This document shows, piece after piece, positions 24,873 to 33,529 of a DNA stretch of 48,606 bases. Position 1 is the stretch's first letter. Each line of letters begins with the position of its first letter. Source of the DNA: JAABSQ01 sp964573705 (lineage in GTDB: Bacteria; Desulfobacterota; Desulfobacteria; Desulfobacterales; Desulfococcaceae); contig CAZNLT010000018.1 in the NCBI GenBank assembly GCA_964573705.1, forward strand, positions 1 through 48,606, read 5' to 3'. The position numbers and the translations under genes were made by a program. Under the pieces are notes generated by a model, which made no database searches, was not told where the DNA came from, and saw nothing but the letters and a program-made list of their open reading frames with translations.

Positions 24873-25772
24873 ATGACCTATGAAAAAACCACCATGACCG
24901 TCCTTTTCGCCGATATCTGCCAGAGCACACGGCTGTTCGAAACCTGCGGAGACATTCGGGCCCGGGAAATCGTCTCGCAAACCCTCACCCCGCTCATGGA
25001 TATCACGCGGGCCCACGGCGGATGCGTGGTGAAAACGATCGGGGATGAAATCATGTGTACCTTTCCCGATCCGGAATCAGCGGTGGTTTCGGCCTGCGAA
25101 ATGCATCATGCGTTGCATAAAAACTCCGACTTGGCCGCAACACAAATCTCCATCCGCATCGGACTTCACCAGGGGGATGTGCTTCAGGAAAACGGGGATG
25201 TGTTCGGAGATGCGGTCAATCTCGCCTCCCGCATGGTGGACATCGCCAAAGCGGACCAGATCATCACCACCGGCCGAACCGCCCAGGGGGTATCTCAAGA
25301 TGTCTGCGGCGGGTGGCGGGACCTCGGGCGGATGCGGGTGAGAGGAAAGTCGGAGCCGCTGGAAATCATCGAAATCCTGTGGCACGACGATATCTCGGTC
25401 ATCACCGTGATGAACCGGCCGCCGCTGGAGGAAGAAATCCTCTCCTTCGCCAAACTGGTGCTTCGACACCGGGATCTCAAAATCGAGGTGCTGGAAACCG
25501 ACCCGCCTTTTACCATGGGCCGGGGGGATCACAACCGCCTCCGCATCGACGCCCCGTCCGTCTCCCGCCAGCACGCCGTCATCGAATACCGAAAAAACCG
25601 CTATGCCCTCATCGACCGAAGCACCAACGGCACCTACGTGCGCATGAACGAAACCGACCCCATTTTTCTCCACCGGGAAGAACTCTACCTTCACGGCCAG
25701 GGCGTCATCAGTTTGGGGCAGGAGATCGAATCCGATCATCCGGAGTTGATCCGGTTCAAGTGCCGGCAGTAA
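24873..25772 (+). CDS. Class III adenylate/guanylate cyclase with C-terminal FHA domain
   Basis: 299 aa without membrane segments. The cyclase domain occupies about residues 1-165: metal ligands Asp14 ('FADICQST') and Asp58 ('KTIGDEIM'), and the transition-state Asn and Arg in 'GDAVNLASRM'. All are present, so catalysis is plausible. An FHA phosphothreonine-binding domain follows at about 205-280 ('MGRGDHNRLRI', 'SVSRQHAVIEY', 'STNGTYV'). The fusion suggests a cytoplasmic cyclase recruited to, or controlled by, Ser/Thr-phosphorylated partners. The start has no strong ribosome site. Its 3' end overlaps convergent panB by 17 nt. Confidence 0.88.
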   Translation: MTYEKTTMTVLFADICQSTRLFETCGDIRAREIVSQTLTPLMDITRAHGGCVVKTIGDEIMCTFPDPESAVVSACEMHHALHKNSDLAATQISIRIGLHQGDVLQENGDVFGDAVNLASRMVDIAKADQIITTGRTAQGVSQDVCGGWRDLGRMRVRGKSEPLEIIEILWHDDISVITVMNRPPLEEEILSFAKLVLRHRDLKIEVLETDPPFTMGRGDHNRLRIDAPSVSRQHAVIEYRKNRYALIDRSTNGTYVRMNETDPIFLHREELYLHGQGVISLGQEIESDHPELIRFKCRQ

Positions 25773-26619
25773 AAGTTTTAGATGCCGTCTTCTCCAACTC
25801 ACCCGATTTCATTTTAAAACTGTGTCCCTCTTCCGGAAATCGCCCGGCTTCCACATCCTCTTTAAACTTGGCAAAGGCATCTATTGCAATATCGCTGATT
25901 TTGGCGTACTGCCTGACGAATTTGGGCACAAACCGGTCGAACAGGCCCACCAGGTCGTGGGAGACCAGGACCTGGCCGTCGCAGTGAATGCCGGCGCCGA
26001 TGCCGATGGTGGGGATGGAGACCGCATCGGTGACCATTTTGGCGATGGGGGCCGGAATGGCCTCCAGAACCAGGGAGAAGCACCCCGCCTTTTCCAGGGC
26101 CCGGGCATCCTCCACCAGGGCCTGGGCCGCTTCGGCGCTCTTGCCCTGCACCTTGAACCCGCCCAAAGCCGAGGCGGTCTGAGGGGTGAGGCCGATATGG
26201 CCCTGGACCGGAATGCCGGCACGTACGATCGCCTCCACCACCGGCGCGACGCAGAGCCCCCCTTCCAGTTTCACGCAGTCGGCTCGGCCCTCTTTCATAA
26301 TCCGGGTGGCGTTTTCCACCGCTTTTTCATCGGAGACGTTGTAGGACCCGAACGGCATGTCCCCCACCACCAGGGCATGCCGCACCGCACGGGTCACCGC
26401 TTTGATGTGGTGGATCATCTCGTCCATGGTCACCGAAATGGTGTCTTCATAGCCCAGCACCACCATTCCCAGAGAATCGCCCACCAGGATCATGTCGATC
26501 CCGGCCCGGTCCACCAGCAGGGCCCAGGGATAATCATAGGCGGTCAGCATGGTGATCGGGGTATCGGATTTTTTTCGGGCCTTGATATCGGGAATGGTCG
26601 TCTTCTTCCGCTCTGTCAT
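25756..26619 (-). CDS. panB: 3-methyl-2-oxobutanoate hydroxymethyltransferase
   Basis: It adds a hydroxymethyl group from methylene-tetrahydrofolate to 2-oxoisovalerate to give ketopantoate. The 287-aa TIM-barrel enzyme shows 'TAYDYPWALLVDRAG', 'LVGDSLGMVVLGY' (metal Asp), 'VVGDMPFGSY' (second Asp), 'GHIGLTPQ' and 'LEAIP'. The start has 'agaggaga' just upstream. It is the last gene of the minus-strand series M16 peptidase - panE - panB. Together with panE it covers both steps from oxoisovalerate to pantoate. panC is not in the window. Confidence 0.95.
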   Translation of the reverse strand: MTERKKTTIPDIKARKKSDTPITMLTAYDYPWALLVDRAGIDMILVGDSLGMVVLGYEDTISVTMDEMIHHIKAVTRAVRHALVVGDMPFGSYNVSDEKAVENATRIMKEGRADCVKLEGGLCVAPVVEAIVRAGIPVQGHIGLTPQTASALGGFKVQGKSAEAAQALVEDARALEKAGCFSLVLEAIPAPIAKMVTDAVSIPTIGIGAGIHCDGQVLVSHDLVGLFDRFVPKFVRQYAKISDIAIDAFAKFKEDVEAGRFPEEGHSFKMKSGELEKTASKTFTAGT

Positions 26620-26658
26620 GGGTTCTCCTCTCTTTCCAAACCGTCGATGGGATAAAAT

Positions 26659-27579
26659 TCAGCCGCACCGATCACCGGATGTGGCTTCCAGGGCCTTGAC
26701 AGTCTCCCACAGGAACCGGTTGACCGGGGTGGGAATGCCGACCGCCCTTCCTTCCCGCACCACGGCGCCGTTGATGACATCGACCTCGGTGCGGGCCCCC
26801 CGCAAAATGTCCTGAAGCATGCTGGCCCGGTTGGCCGCCGTCTTTTCGCAAACAGCCCTGACCTGGTCCATGGGTTTTTCATAGGGCAGGTGAATTCCCA
26901 TCGCTTCGGCCACCGCAGCTGCCTCGACCACCGCCCCGGCCATCAACGGCTCGCACTCCGGGATCTTCCCCAGAACCCCGTTGGGGACCCGAAGGAGGGC
27001 GGCCAGGGCGTTGATCCCCACGTTGATGATCAACTTGCCCCAGAGGAGGGAATCCACATCTTCGGACCGGCGGGTTTCAATCCCCGCGGCCCGGAATACC
27101 GCCACGACGGCCCTGGTGGTTTCACCTGAGCCGCCGATATGGGTGGGCCCTTCACCGCCGTGGCGAATCCGGCCGGGCCCCAGCAGGGTGCCGCCGTGGG
27201 AGGTGACCCCGGCCATCACCCGGCCTTCTTCAACCACCGAGGCAATCATCTCCCGGTTGCCCACCCCGTTTTGCAGGGTCAGAACCCTCCCTTTGTTCCC
27301 CAAAAGGGGAAGAGCGGTCCGGGCCGCCGATTCGGTCAAATAGGATTTGGTGAAGATGATCGCCAGATCGAATCCCGGCTGAATTTCTCCGGGGTCGGTG
27401 ACGGCCGATAACCGATATGCTCGAGCCGTTCCGTCGATTTCTTCCACGGTGAGCCCCTTTTCGGCAATGGCCTGCACATGGTCTTCATAGGGATCCACCA
27501 GGCAGACCTCGGCCGCCGACGAGAGAAACGCCCCGAACAGAGACCCCATGGCCCCGGCGCCGATGATGACGATGCGCAT
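26659..27579 (-). CDS. panE: 2-dehydropantoate 2-reductase
   Basis: It reduces ketopantoate to pantoate with NADPH, the step after PanB. The N-terminal Rossmann fold has 'IVIIGAGAMGSLFGAFLS'. Catalytic Lys and Asn regions are visible in 'GKLIINVGINALAAL'. 306 aa is normal for the family. It lies 39 nt before panB and 16 nt after the M16 peptidase stop, so the three are probably co-transcribed. Confidence 0.93.
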   Translation of the reverse strand: MRIVIIGAGAMGSLFGAFLSSAAEVCLVDPYEDHVQAIAEKGLTVEEIDGTARAYRLSAVTDPGEIQPGFDLAIIFTKSYLTESAARTALPLLGNKGRVLTLQNGVGNREMIASVVEEGRVMAGVTSHGGTLLGPGRIRHGGEGPTHIGGSGETTRAVVAVFRAAGIETRRSEDVDSLLWGKLIINVGINALAALLRVPNGVLGKIPECEPLMAGAVVEAAAVAEAMGIHLPYEKPMDQVRAVCEKTAANRASMLQDILRGARTEVDVINGAVVREGRAVGIPTPVNRFLWETVKALEATSGDRCG

Positions 27580-27595
27580 TCGGTCGTCCCTCCGT

Positions 27596-30565
27596 CTAAA
27601 TGCGGTGCAGGGCCAGGGGCGTGTCCGCCATTTCTCCGTTGGCCGCCTTGAGTTTGTCTTCGTTGGAGATCACCGCCACCCCGCGCCGGTCCGGTCCCGC
27701 TTCAAAATACGTTCCTGCGGCGGCCTGAATTTGGTCCCGGTTCAGCTGAAGCAGCTGAGATTTGAACCGCTCCCGGGTTTCGTCGGTAAGCCCGATCAGC
27801 TGCCGGTAAAAGGCCTTGCGGGCCGCCTGCCCGGGCGGGTCCGGCCGGTCGATGTCGGAGCAGACCTGAAGGATCGCCTCCTTGATGTCCTCATCGCTGT
27901 AATCCCCCGAGCGGATGAAATCGGCGGCCCCGGTAAAGGCTTTCAGGGTATTGACGATGTGGGGATCACGATAGGAGGCCATGCAGAAGATCCCGTCTTC
28001 GGGGTTGTAGATGGAAAACCCGCCGTATGCCCCGCCCTTTTCCCGAATCTCCCGGTGAAGAAACAGGGAGCGGAGCATCTTGCCGATCACCGCCAGGGCC
28101 GGGGCGTCCGAATGGCCCATTCGGACCGTTTCAAAGGCGCTGGCCACAAAGGAGACCGCGGTGGAGGTGGCCCATCCTTCCCGGGGCAATCCGTCGATAC
28201 CGGGGCCCAGAGACGGGGGCCGGTATCCTTCAGCCTCTCCGGCCTTCAGTTCATCCAGAATGGACTGAACCGGCGGGGCCGCGGCGGTCAAGGCCGAAGC
28301 CTCCCCGATCAGGGCCAGTTTGAGGTTTTTTCGGGTAAACAGGTGCCGGCCGATGGAGACCAGATCCTCGGACAGAGACCGCAGCCGATGCTCGCTTGCA
28401 TCCTCGGTAATCGATTTAATGGTCTTGAGCTGATGCACCCCCCGCCAGGTTTCATTGAGTCGGCGGGTCACCGAATAGTTTCTCGATGCCAGGGAGATGG
28501 CCAGGCTGTGTCCGCTTCGAACCACACCGGCCTCCAGCGAGGCCCGGTACTCCATCAGAAGATTTTTCAATCGGCGGGTATCGGCGAAGCTGAATTCGAA
28601 CAGGAGTTCCCGAAGGACCTCGAACATCTTCTCCTGATTGCGGTTTAAACATTTGCTGTTCAAGGTGATGAAGGGAATACACAAGCCGTTTTCGTCGTAC
28701 CGGTTGCGGGCATGGGTCGACACCCCGATGCCGCCCAGGTACAGGTCCAGCAATCCGGACAATTCAATGTAATCCCGCCGGGCCGTCCCCACCTTGGTGA
28801 AGGCATGGCAGAAAAAGGGAAGCAGGGGAACCAGCCCTTCGGGCAGGGTGCCGATGCCGGCGGTGGCGGTAAAATAAAATATCCCGGAGGTGGGCTGTTC
28901 AAACCACCAGGTATCCGGCAGATCCCCGCAGGGGTCGCCGGGAACCACGCTTTTGACCGAAGGCGGAATATCCGACAATTCGAGGGTGGGCAGCACCGTC
29001 AGATTCTCTTCGGACTCCTGAAGTTCCTGAAGGGCTTCGGCATCCCGCTGAATCCGGTCGATCTCGTCGGCGGAAAGCCCCGACTTGATTTTCTCCAGCT
29101 CCGCTTTTTCCCGCTCCTCTTCCCGGCGGCCCATCCGGGTGTCCGGCACCAGCTTGAAGAGCACCCGGTGCGGATTGTCCAGAAAATGTTTCCGAATCCG
29201 GTTTTCAAAGAAGGGGCCCTGATCCATCTCCTTTCGAAGCCGCTGAATGTCGGATTCGAAATTGAGGATGCGCAACGGATCACCCCCGTGAAACCAGCCC
29301 CCGGAAAACGACAGCAGCAGCTTGATGCCGTAAGGATAGGGGGAATTGGACACCTCCTTGCGATGGAACTCCAACTGATGGATGGCCGCTTCGATAAGAT
29401 CCGGTTGAATCCCGTCTTTGACCAGTCGGTTCAGGACATCAAAAATGATCTTTTCGATCTTGGAGGCATCCGATTCCGCCACATCCTTGAGTCCACAGGA
29501 AAAAGAGGTGTCCCGGTTATCACCGTCGAATCCGGAGCCGTCGGACAGGGCCGAACCCAGCCCCGATTCGATCAGGGCCCGGCGAAGGGGCGATGCCGGA
29601 TTCCCCAGCAGGATTTCCCCGAGCAAAGAAAGCGCCAGCACCTCGAAGGTGTCCCGAATGTCGGCGGTGAGCCATCCCACCGCCACCTGGGATTTTTTGG
29701 CCGGGTCCTCCCCGGGGTCCAGGGGATAGGGGTAGGTCATCTCCCGGGGTTCGCTCCACCGGGGCTGACCGGGAACATCGGTATTTGGATCAATCTCCTG
29801 AAAATGGTCCAGGATCTTTTCCTGAATCATCTCCAGGCGCCGACGAAGCGGCAGATTCCCATAGGTAAAGAAAAAGGAGTTGCTGGGGTGGTAGTGGCGC
29901 CGGTGAAATGCCAGCAGGGCTTCGTGGGTCAGGGACGGAATTTCCTTGGGATCACCGCCGGAGTTGTTGCCGTAGGTCGTATCCGGATAAAGGGCGTTCA
30001 TCAGAGAGCGGACCATCACCTGGTCCGGAGACGACATGGCCCCCTTCATTTCATTGAAGACCACGCCCTTGTAGACCAGTTGATCCCCCTCCAGTTCCAT
30101 CCGATGCCCCTCCTGCTTGAAATTGAGGGCGTCCAGAATGGGATAGAAACCGGCGTCCAGATAGACATCCATGAGGTTGTAGAAATCCTTTTCATTCTGG
30201 GTCACGAAGGGATACATGGTCCAGTCGGAAGCGGTAAAGGCGTTCATGAAGGTGTTGAGGCTTCGCTTGATCATCGAAAAGAAAGGGTCACGGACCGGAA
30301 ATTTTTTGGACCCGCACAGGGCGGTATGTTCGAGAATATGGGCCACCCCGGTGGAATCGGAGGGAACGGTTTTATAGGCGACGCTGAAGGTGTTTTCGGA
30401 ATCGTCCTTGCTGATATGGATGTGTTTCGCCCCGGTGGGCAGGTGCGCCAGTTCATAAAAAAAGGCGTCGATGGTCTCGATCAGGGCGGTGCGGCGGACT
30501 TCATAGTCCCCGATGCGATTGCCGGTCTGGATGGCGGGGTTATGGGGATCGTCAAATGCGGTCAT
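27596..30565 (-). CDS. M16C zinc metallopeptidase, presequence-protease (PreP)-like
   Basis: A 989-aa protein made of two M16 halves, as in PreP/Cym1. The inverted zinc motif H-x2-E-H is 'HILEH' near residue 76, followed by 'GSKKFPVRDPFFSM' and 'TMYPFVTQNEKDFYNLMDVY', hallmarks of the M16C group. No signal peptide is evident, so it probably degrades short peptides in the cytoplasm. The length is complete. The start has 'gagaggatat' upstream. The pantothenate genes follow at once, with no obvious functional link. Confidence 0.92.
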   Translation of the reverse strand: MTAFDDPHNPAIQTGNRIGDYEVRRTALIETIDAFFYELAHLPTGAKHIHISKDDSENTFSVAYKTVPSDSTGVAHILEHTALCGSKKFPVRDPFFSMIKRSLNTFMNAFTASDWTMYPFVTQNEKDFYNLMDVYLDAGFYPILDALNFKQEGHRMELEGDQLVYKGVVFNEMKGAMSSPDQVMVRSLMNALYPDTTYGNNSGGDPKEIPSLTHEALLAFHRRHYHPSNSFFFTYGNLPLRRRLEMIQEKILDHFQEIDPNTDVPGQPRWSEPREMTYPYPLDPGEDPAKKSQVAVGWLTADIRDTFEVLALSLLGEILLGNPASPLRRALIESGLGSALSDGSGFDGDNRDTSFSCGLKDVAESDASKIEKIIFDVLNRLVKDGIQPDLIEAAIHQLEFHRKEVSNSPYPYGIKLLLSFSGGWFHGGDPLRILNFESDIQRLRKEMDQGPFFENRIRKHFLDNPHRVLFKLVPDTRMGRREEEREKAELEKIKSGLSADEIDRIQRDAEALQELQESEENLTVLPTLELSDIPPSVKSVVPGDPCGDLPDTWWFEQPTSGIFYFTATAGIGTLPEGLVPLLPFFCHAFTKVGTARRDYIELSGLLDLYLGGIGVSTHARNRYDENGLCIPFITLNSKCLNRNQEKMFEVLRELLFEFSFADTRRLKNLLMEYRASLEAGVVRSGHSLAISLASRNYSVTRRLNETWRGVHQLKTIKSITEDASEHRLRSLSEDLVSIGRHLFTRKNLKLALIGEASALTAAAPPVQSILDELKAGEAEGYRPPSLGPGIDGLPREGWATSTAVSFVASAFETVRMGHSDAPALAVIGKMLRSLFLHREIREKGGAYGGFSIYNPEDGIFCMASYRDPHIVNTLKAFTGAADFIRSGDYSDEDIKEAILQVCSDIDRPDPPGQAARKAFYRQLIGLTDETRERFKSQLLQLNRDQIQAAAGTYFEAGPDRRGVAVISNEDKLKAANGEMADTPLALHRI

Positions 30566-30749
30566 TAATATATCCTCTCACAAGCTAATAGGTGTTTCAA
30601 AGAATTCGGCCATGATCACCGTTTCGGCCGCAATCATTCAGGATAGATCGAAACGATGGTTGACGCCAAAAATTCGAATGCCATCGGGGGCTGAGGATGG
30701 CGGTCGCAGGTTACAGTTCGGCATACAATGCGCATGATTGGCCGGGAGT

Positions 30750-31145
30750 TCAATCCCCCTCCTCGGAAACCATGTAGACCCCTCGACGGATGCGGTCGAT
30801 TCTGCCGTCTTTATTGAGCCGATAGATGATGTTGCGAAGCTTTTTTTCGCCGAAGCCGGTTCGATTTTGTATATCCGACAAGGAAACACCTTCGGGAAAC
30901 TGGGCGATGACCTCCACCACCATATCCGAGGCGGTGATGCCGCCCGACCCGTTTTTCCGGCGTCCGCCGCCCTTTGATGCCGATGGGGACTGATTTTCCA
31001 GGGCCATGGTCCGGATCAGCTGCTCCAACTGATCCATGCGGGCCATCAGCCGGTCCACGTCTTTTTTGGTGGGAATGTTATAGTCCCGCAAAAACATTCT
31101 CACCAGGGCATTGAAACTCACGGACTTTCGACGTTTGTCCGCCAT
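30750..31145 (-). CDS. Coiled-coil plus winged-helix protein, putative DNA-binding
   Basis: 131 aa from the ATG at 31145, which has 'agggaggg' upstream. An alternative start at 31169 adds 8 residues. The N-terminal third has a short leader ('SFNALVRMFLRDYNIPTKK') and a coiled coil ('RLMARMDQLEQLIRTM'). A Gly/Lys-rich linker follows. The C-terminal 65 residues look like a winged helix-turn-helix ('EGVSLSDIQNRTGFGEKKL', then 'LNKDGRIDRIRRGVYMV'). I infer a dimeric DNA-binding protein; no target is known. It is divergent from ksgA, and a perfect dyad lies 40 nt upstream of its start. Confidence 0.8.
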   Translation of the reverse strand: MADKRRKSVSFNALVRMFLRDYNIPTKKDVDRLMARMDQLEQLIRTMALENQSPSASKGGGRRKNGSGGITASDMVVEVIAQFPEGVSLSDIQNRTGFGEKKLRNIIYRLNKDGRIDRIRRGVYMVSEEGD

Positions 31146-31184
31146 CCGGTTTTCCCTCCCTGAAAGCAATTCCTGTTTTCTAAC

Positions 31185-31197
31185 GGAATATTATTCC
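31185..31197. promoter_or_regulatory. 13-bp perfect dyad between the winged-helix gene and ksgA
   Basis: GGAATA-T-TATTCC is a perfect palindrome with a one-base centre, placed 40 nt upstream of the winged-helix gene. It is a candidate operator, perhaps for autoregulation. It could also be chance in this AT-rich spacer. Confidence 0.35.
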
Positions 31198-31337
31198 AAT
31201 GAATACGAATCAGGACTATGTAAACGGCCAAGAAATGTCAAGTCGCCGTGGTGGAAAAAGAACTCATGAGACATTTTCACCGGCCTGACACAGAAGCCCA
31301 ATTGAAAAACCGAAGGCAGCGTGATAAAAGCCTCTGC

Positions 31338-32189
31338 ATGACATCGCCCCGCACACTCCTCAAGGCCTGGAATCTGCAGCCCAAAAAACAGCTGGGCCAG
31401 AATTTCCTGGCGGACCCGTCAACGGCGGATATGATCGTGAACCGGGCCGGGATCAAACCGGAGGAAACGGTTCTGGAGATCGGCGCCGGACTCGGGGCCC
31501 TCACCATCCCCGCGGCCCGGGCCGCCCGAAAGATCTACGCCGTGGAAACCGACGACCGGCTGATCGGGCTTCTCGAAACCGAACTGTTGGCCCACGGCAT
31601 CCCCAATGCGGCGGTTTTGAAGCAGGACATCCTCCGGTTCGACCTGAAGGCATTCATTCGGCAAGAGGCGATTCCCGACCGGTTGGTGGTACTGGGAAAC
31701 CTTCCCTACAATATTTCGTCTCAAGTGGTGGTGCGCTTGATCCATGCCAGAGAAGGAATCGCCAGGGCCGCCATGATGTTTCAACGCGAGCTGGCCCTGC
31801 GACTGCTGGCGGAACCGGGAGGAAAAGACTACGGGCGGCTCACCGCCATGCTGCGCTACTGTGCGGACGTGGAGTTCCTGGCCCGGGTGAATGCGCCGCT
31901 CTTCTATCCCCGGCCCAAGGTCGATTCGGAGGTGCTGATGATCCGATTCCGTGAGACCCCGGCCTTCCCGGCCGAGGATGAAAGGTTTCTGTTTCAGGTG
32001 ATCAAGGCCGCCTTCGGCCAGCGCCGCAAAAATATCAAAAACGCCCTGTCCGGAAGCGATCTGCAGATTCGCCCCGACACCGCCCGTTCGGCCCTGAAGG
32101 CGGCCAACATCGACCCGATCCGCAGGGCCGAGACCTTGACGATCCCTGAATTCGTTGAGCTGAGCCGCCGTATTCAGAACCGTCGGTAA
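31338..32189 (+). CDS. ksgA: 16S rRNA (adenine(1518)-N(6)/adenine(1519)-N(6))-dimethyltransferase
   Basis: It dimethylates two adjacent adenines near the 3' end of 16S rRNA during late 30S assembly. 'KKQLGQNFLADP', the SAM motif 'VLEIGAGLGALT' and the catalytic 'NLPYNISSQ' are intact. From the ATG at 31338 the protein is 283 aa and begins MTSPRTLLKAW like its relatives. Upstream GTG (31248) and ATG (31266) starts are in frame and would add 30 or 24 poorly conserved residues. No start has a strong ribosome site, so the choice rests on family length. Confidence 0.92.
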   Translation: MTSPRTLLKAWNLQPKKQLGQNFLADPSTADMIVNRAGIKPEETVLEIGAGLGALTIPAARAARKIYAVETDDRLIGLLETELLAHGIPNAAVLKQDILRFDLKAFIRQEAIPDRLVVLGNLPYNISSQVVVRLIHAREGIARAAMMFQRELALRLLAEPGGKDYGRLTAMLRYCADVEFLARVNAPLFYPRPKVDSEVLMIRFRETPAFPAEDERFLFQVIKAAFGQRRKNIKNALSGSDLQIRPDTARSALKAANIDPIRRAETLTIPEFVELSRRIQNRR

Positions 32190-32222
32190 CCGCGAATTCC
32201 AGAACCCGGCTAAAAAAAACGG

Positions 32223-33482
32223 CTATAGATCCTCGGCGATGGTAACGGTCCGGTCTCCGAGGAGATTGACATAGGAGCCCATTTCATTGTCGTACCAGCC
32301 GTAGATATCGGCCTGGGTGATGGGCACCCGAACCATGGTCCCCTGAAGGTCCACCCCGAGATGCTTGGCAAGGCCGGGAATATTGCCGAGATTGATACTG
32401 GCCTCCCCGGTTCGGGTATGGGTTTCATGGCCCTCGATCACCGCTCCGGCCTTGGGATATCCGATAATGTCGCCGGATACGTTCTGCTTTTCGGTATAGT
32501 GGAGATAGCACTTGGGGTCATCGGCCGCAGCCTGACGGTAGACGTCGTTGATAGTCTCCCGCCGAATTTCGCCGCCCACCATTTCTTCCTGAAAATTGAC
32601 CACCAGGATGATCAAAGAACCGGTGGTGGTGGGAATTCGAACCGATTCGGCGATGAACCCGATCTCCTCCATCTCCGGAATCACCAGGCGCAGGGCCGCG
32701 GCCGCACCGGTGGTGGTGAGAATGATGTTGTTCATCACGCTTCGGTTTTTCCGCAGGTCCGATTTTCCGGTTCCGGGAAGCCGATCGAGGACCTGCTGAG
32801 ACCCGGTGCTGGCATGGATGGTGGCCATGGAGGCCGAGAGGATTCGCTTGGGTCCGAAGACATTCAGCAGCGGCTTCATCATGTGGGCCAGGCAGGTGGT
32901 GGTGCAAGAGGCATTGGAAATCAACCGGTGCCGCCGGGGATCATAATCGTTGTCGTTGATCCCCATCACCGTGGTGACCGCATCCTCGGGCATGGGCCGG
33001 CCCTTGTCCTTGATCTTGAAAGGGGCAGAGACGATCACCTTTTCGGCCCCGGCCTCAAGATGCCCCCGCAGGCTGCCTTTGGAATCATCCCCAGCGGCGG
33101 TGGGGTCCAGAAATTGGCCGGTGGTGTCCACCACCAGCTTCACCTTCTCCCCTTTCCAGTCGATGCCGGCCGGGTCCCGGGAGGACATCAGAAACTTGAC
33201 CTTGACCCCGTCGATATCCAGGGTCTTGTTCTTCTCATCGATATCCCGAATCACCGGTTCAGCGCTGAGCCCGTGAAGAAAGGTTTGCAGCAGTCCGTAG
33301 GTGGAATCCCGCTCCAGGTAGTGGGCGATATCCTCGAAGGAGGTGCCGACCTTCCGTCCCAGGTTGACCACCAGTTCATCAAAATACTTGCGGCCCGCAT
33401 GATGCCAGACGGTGAGTTTTCCGATCCGGCCCAGTCCGTTGATCCCGAGCCGCAGCCCCTTCCCCTCTAAACCTTTGTCCAT
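32223..33482 (-). CDS. Glyceraldehyde-3-phosphate dehydrogenase, long form
   Basis: 419 aa, about 80 longer than ordinary GAPDH. The NAD(P) motif 'LGINGLGRIGKLTVW' is near residue 12. The catalytic Cys193 in 'SNASCTTTCLAHMMKP' lies about 40 residues later than usual because of insertions in the N-terminal half. 'ASMATIHAST', 'KNRSVMNNIILTTTG', 'SVRIPTTTGS' and 'WYDNEMGSY' confirm a working phosphorylating GAPDH. The usual cofactor region 'ND' reads 'NLGRKVG', so cofactor use may differ. It lies 47 nt after the large PPDK-like gene, so the two are likely co-transcribed and act in lower glycolysis/gluconeogenesis. Confidence 0.92.
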   Translation of the reverse strand: MDKGLEGKGLRLGINGLGRIGKLTVWHHAGRKYFDELVVNLGRKVGTSFEDIAHYLERDSTYGLLQTFLHGLSAEPVIRDIDEKNKTLDIDGVKVKFLMSSRDPAGIDWKGEKVKLVVDTTGQFLDPTAAGDDSKGSLRGHLEAGAEKVIVSAPFKIKDKGRPMPEDAVTTVMGINDNDYDPRRHRLISNASCTTTCLAHMMKPLLNVFGPKRILSASMATIHASTGSQQVLDRLPGTGKSDLRKNRSVMNNIILTTTGAAAALRLVIPEMEEIGFIAESVRIPTTTGSLIILVVNFQEEMVGGEIRRETINDVYRQAAADDPKCYLHYTEKQNVSGDIIGYPKAGAVIEGHETHTRTGEASINLGNIPGLAKHLGVDLQGTMVRVPITQADIYGWYDNEMGSYVNLLGDRTVTIAEDL

Positions 33483-33529
33483 GATGATCCCCTCCCGTTT
33501 TTCTGCCTGGGTTCGATTGGTATTTTAAT

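Noticed and set aside
24689..24883. Small plus-strand frame of 64 codons before the cyclase
   Set aside because: It has a fair ribosome site (agagga) but no recognisable composition or family, and it overlaps the cyclase start. Too weak to call.
28712..30568. Plus-strand open frame of 618 codons opposite the M16 peptidase
   Set aside because: Same reason: the minus strand has the HxxEH motif and a complete M16C protein, and the plus frame has no family signal.
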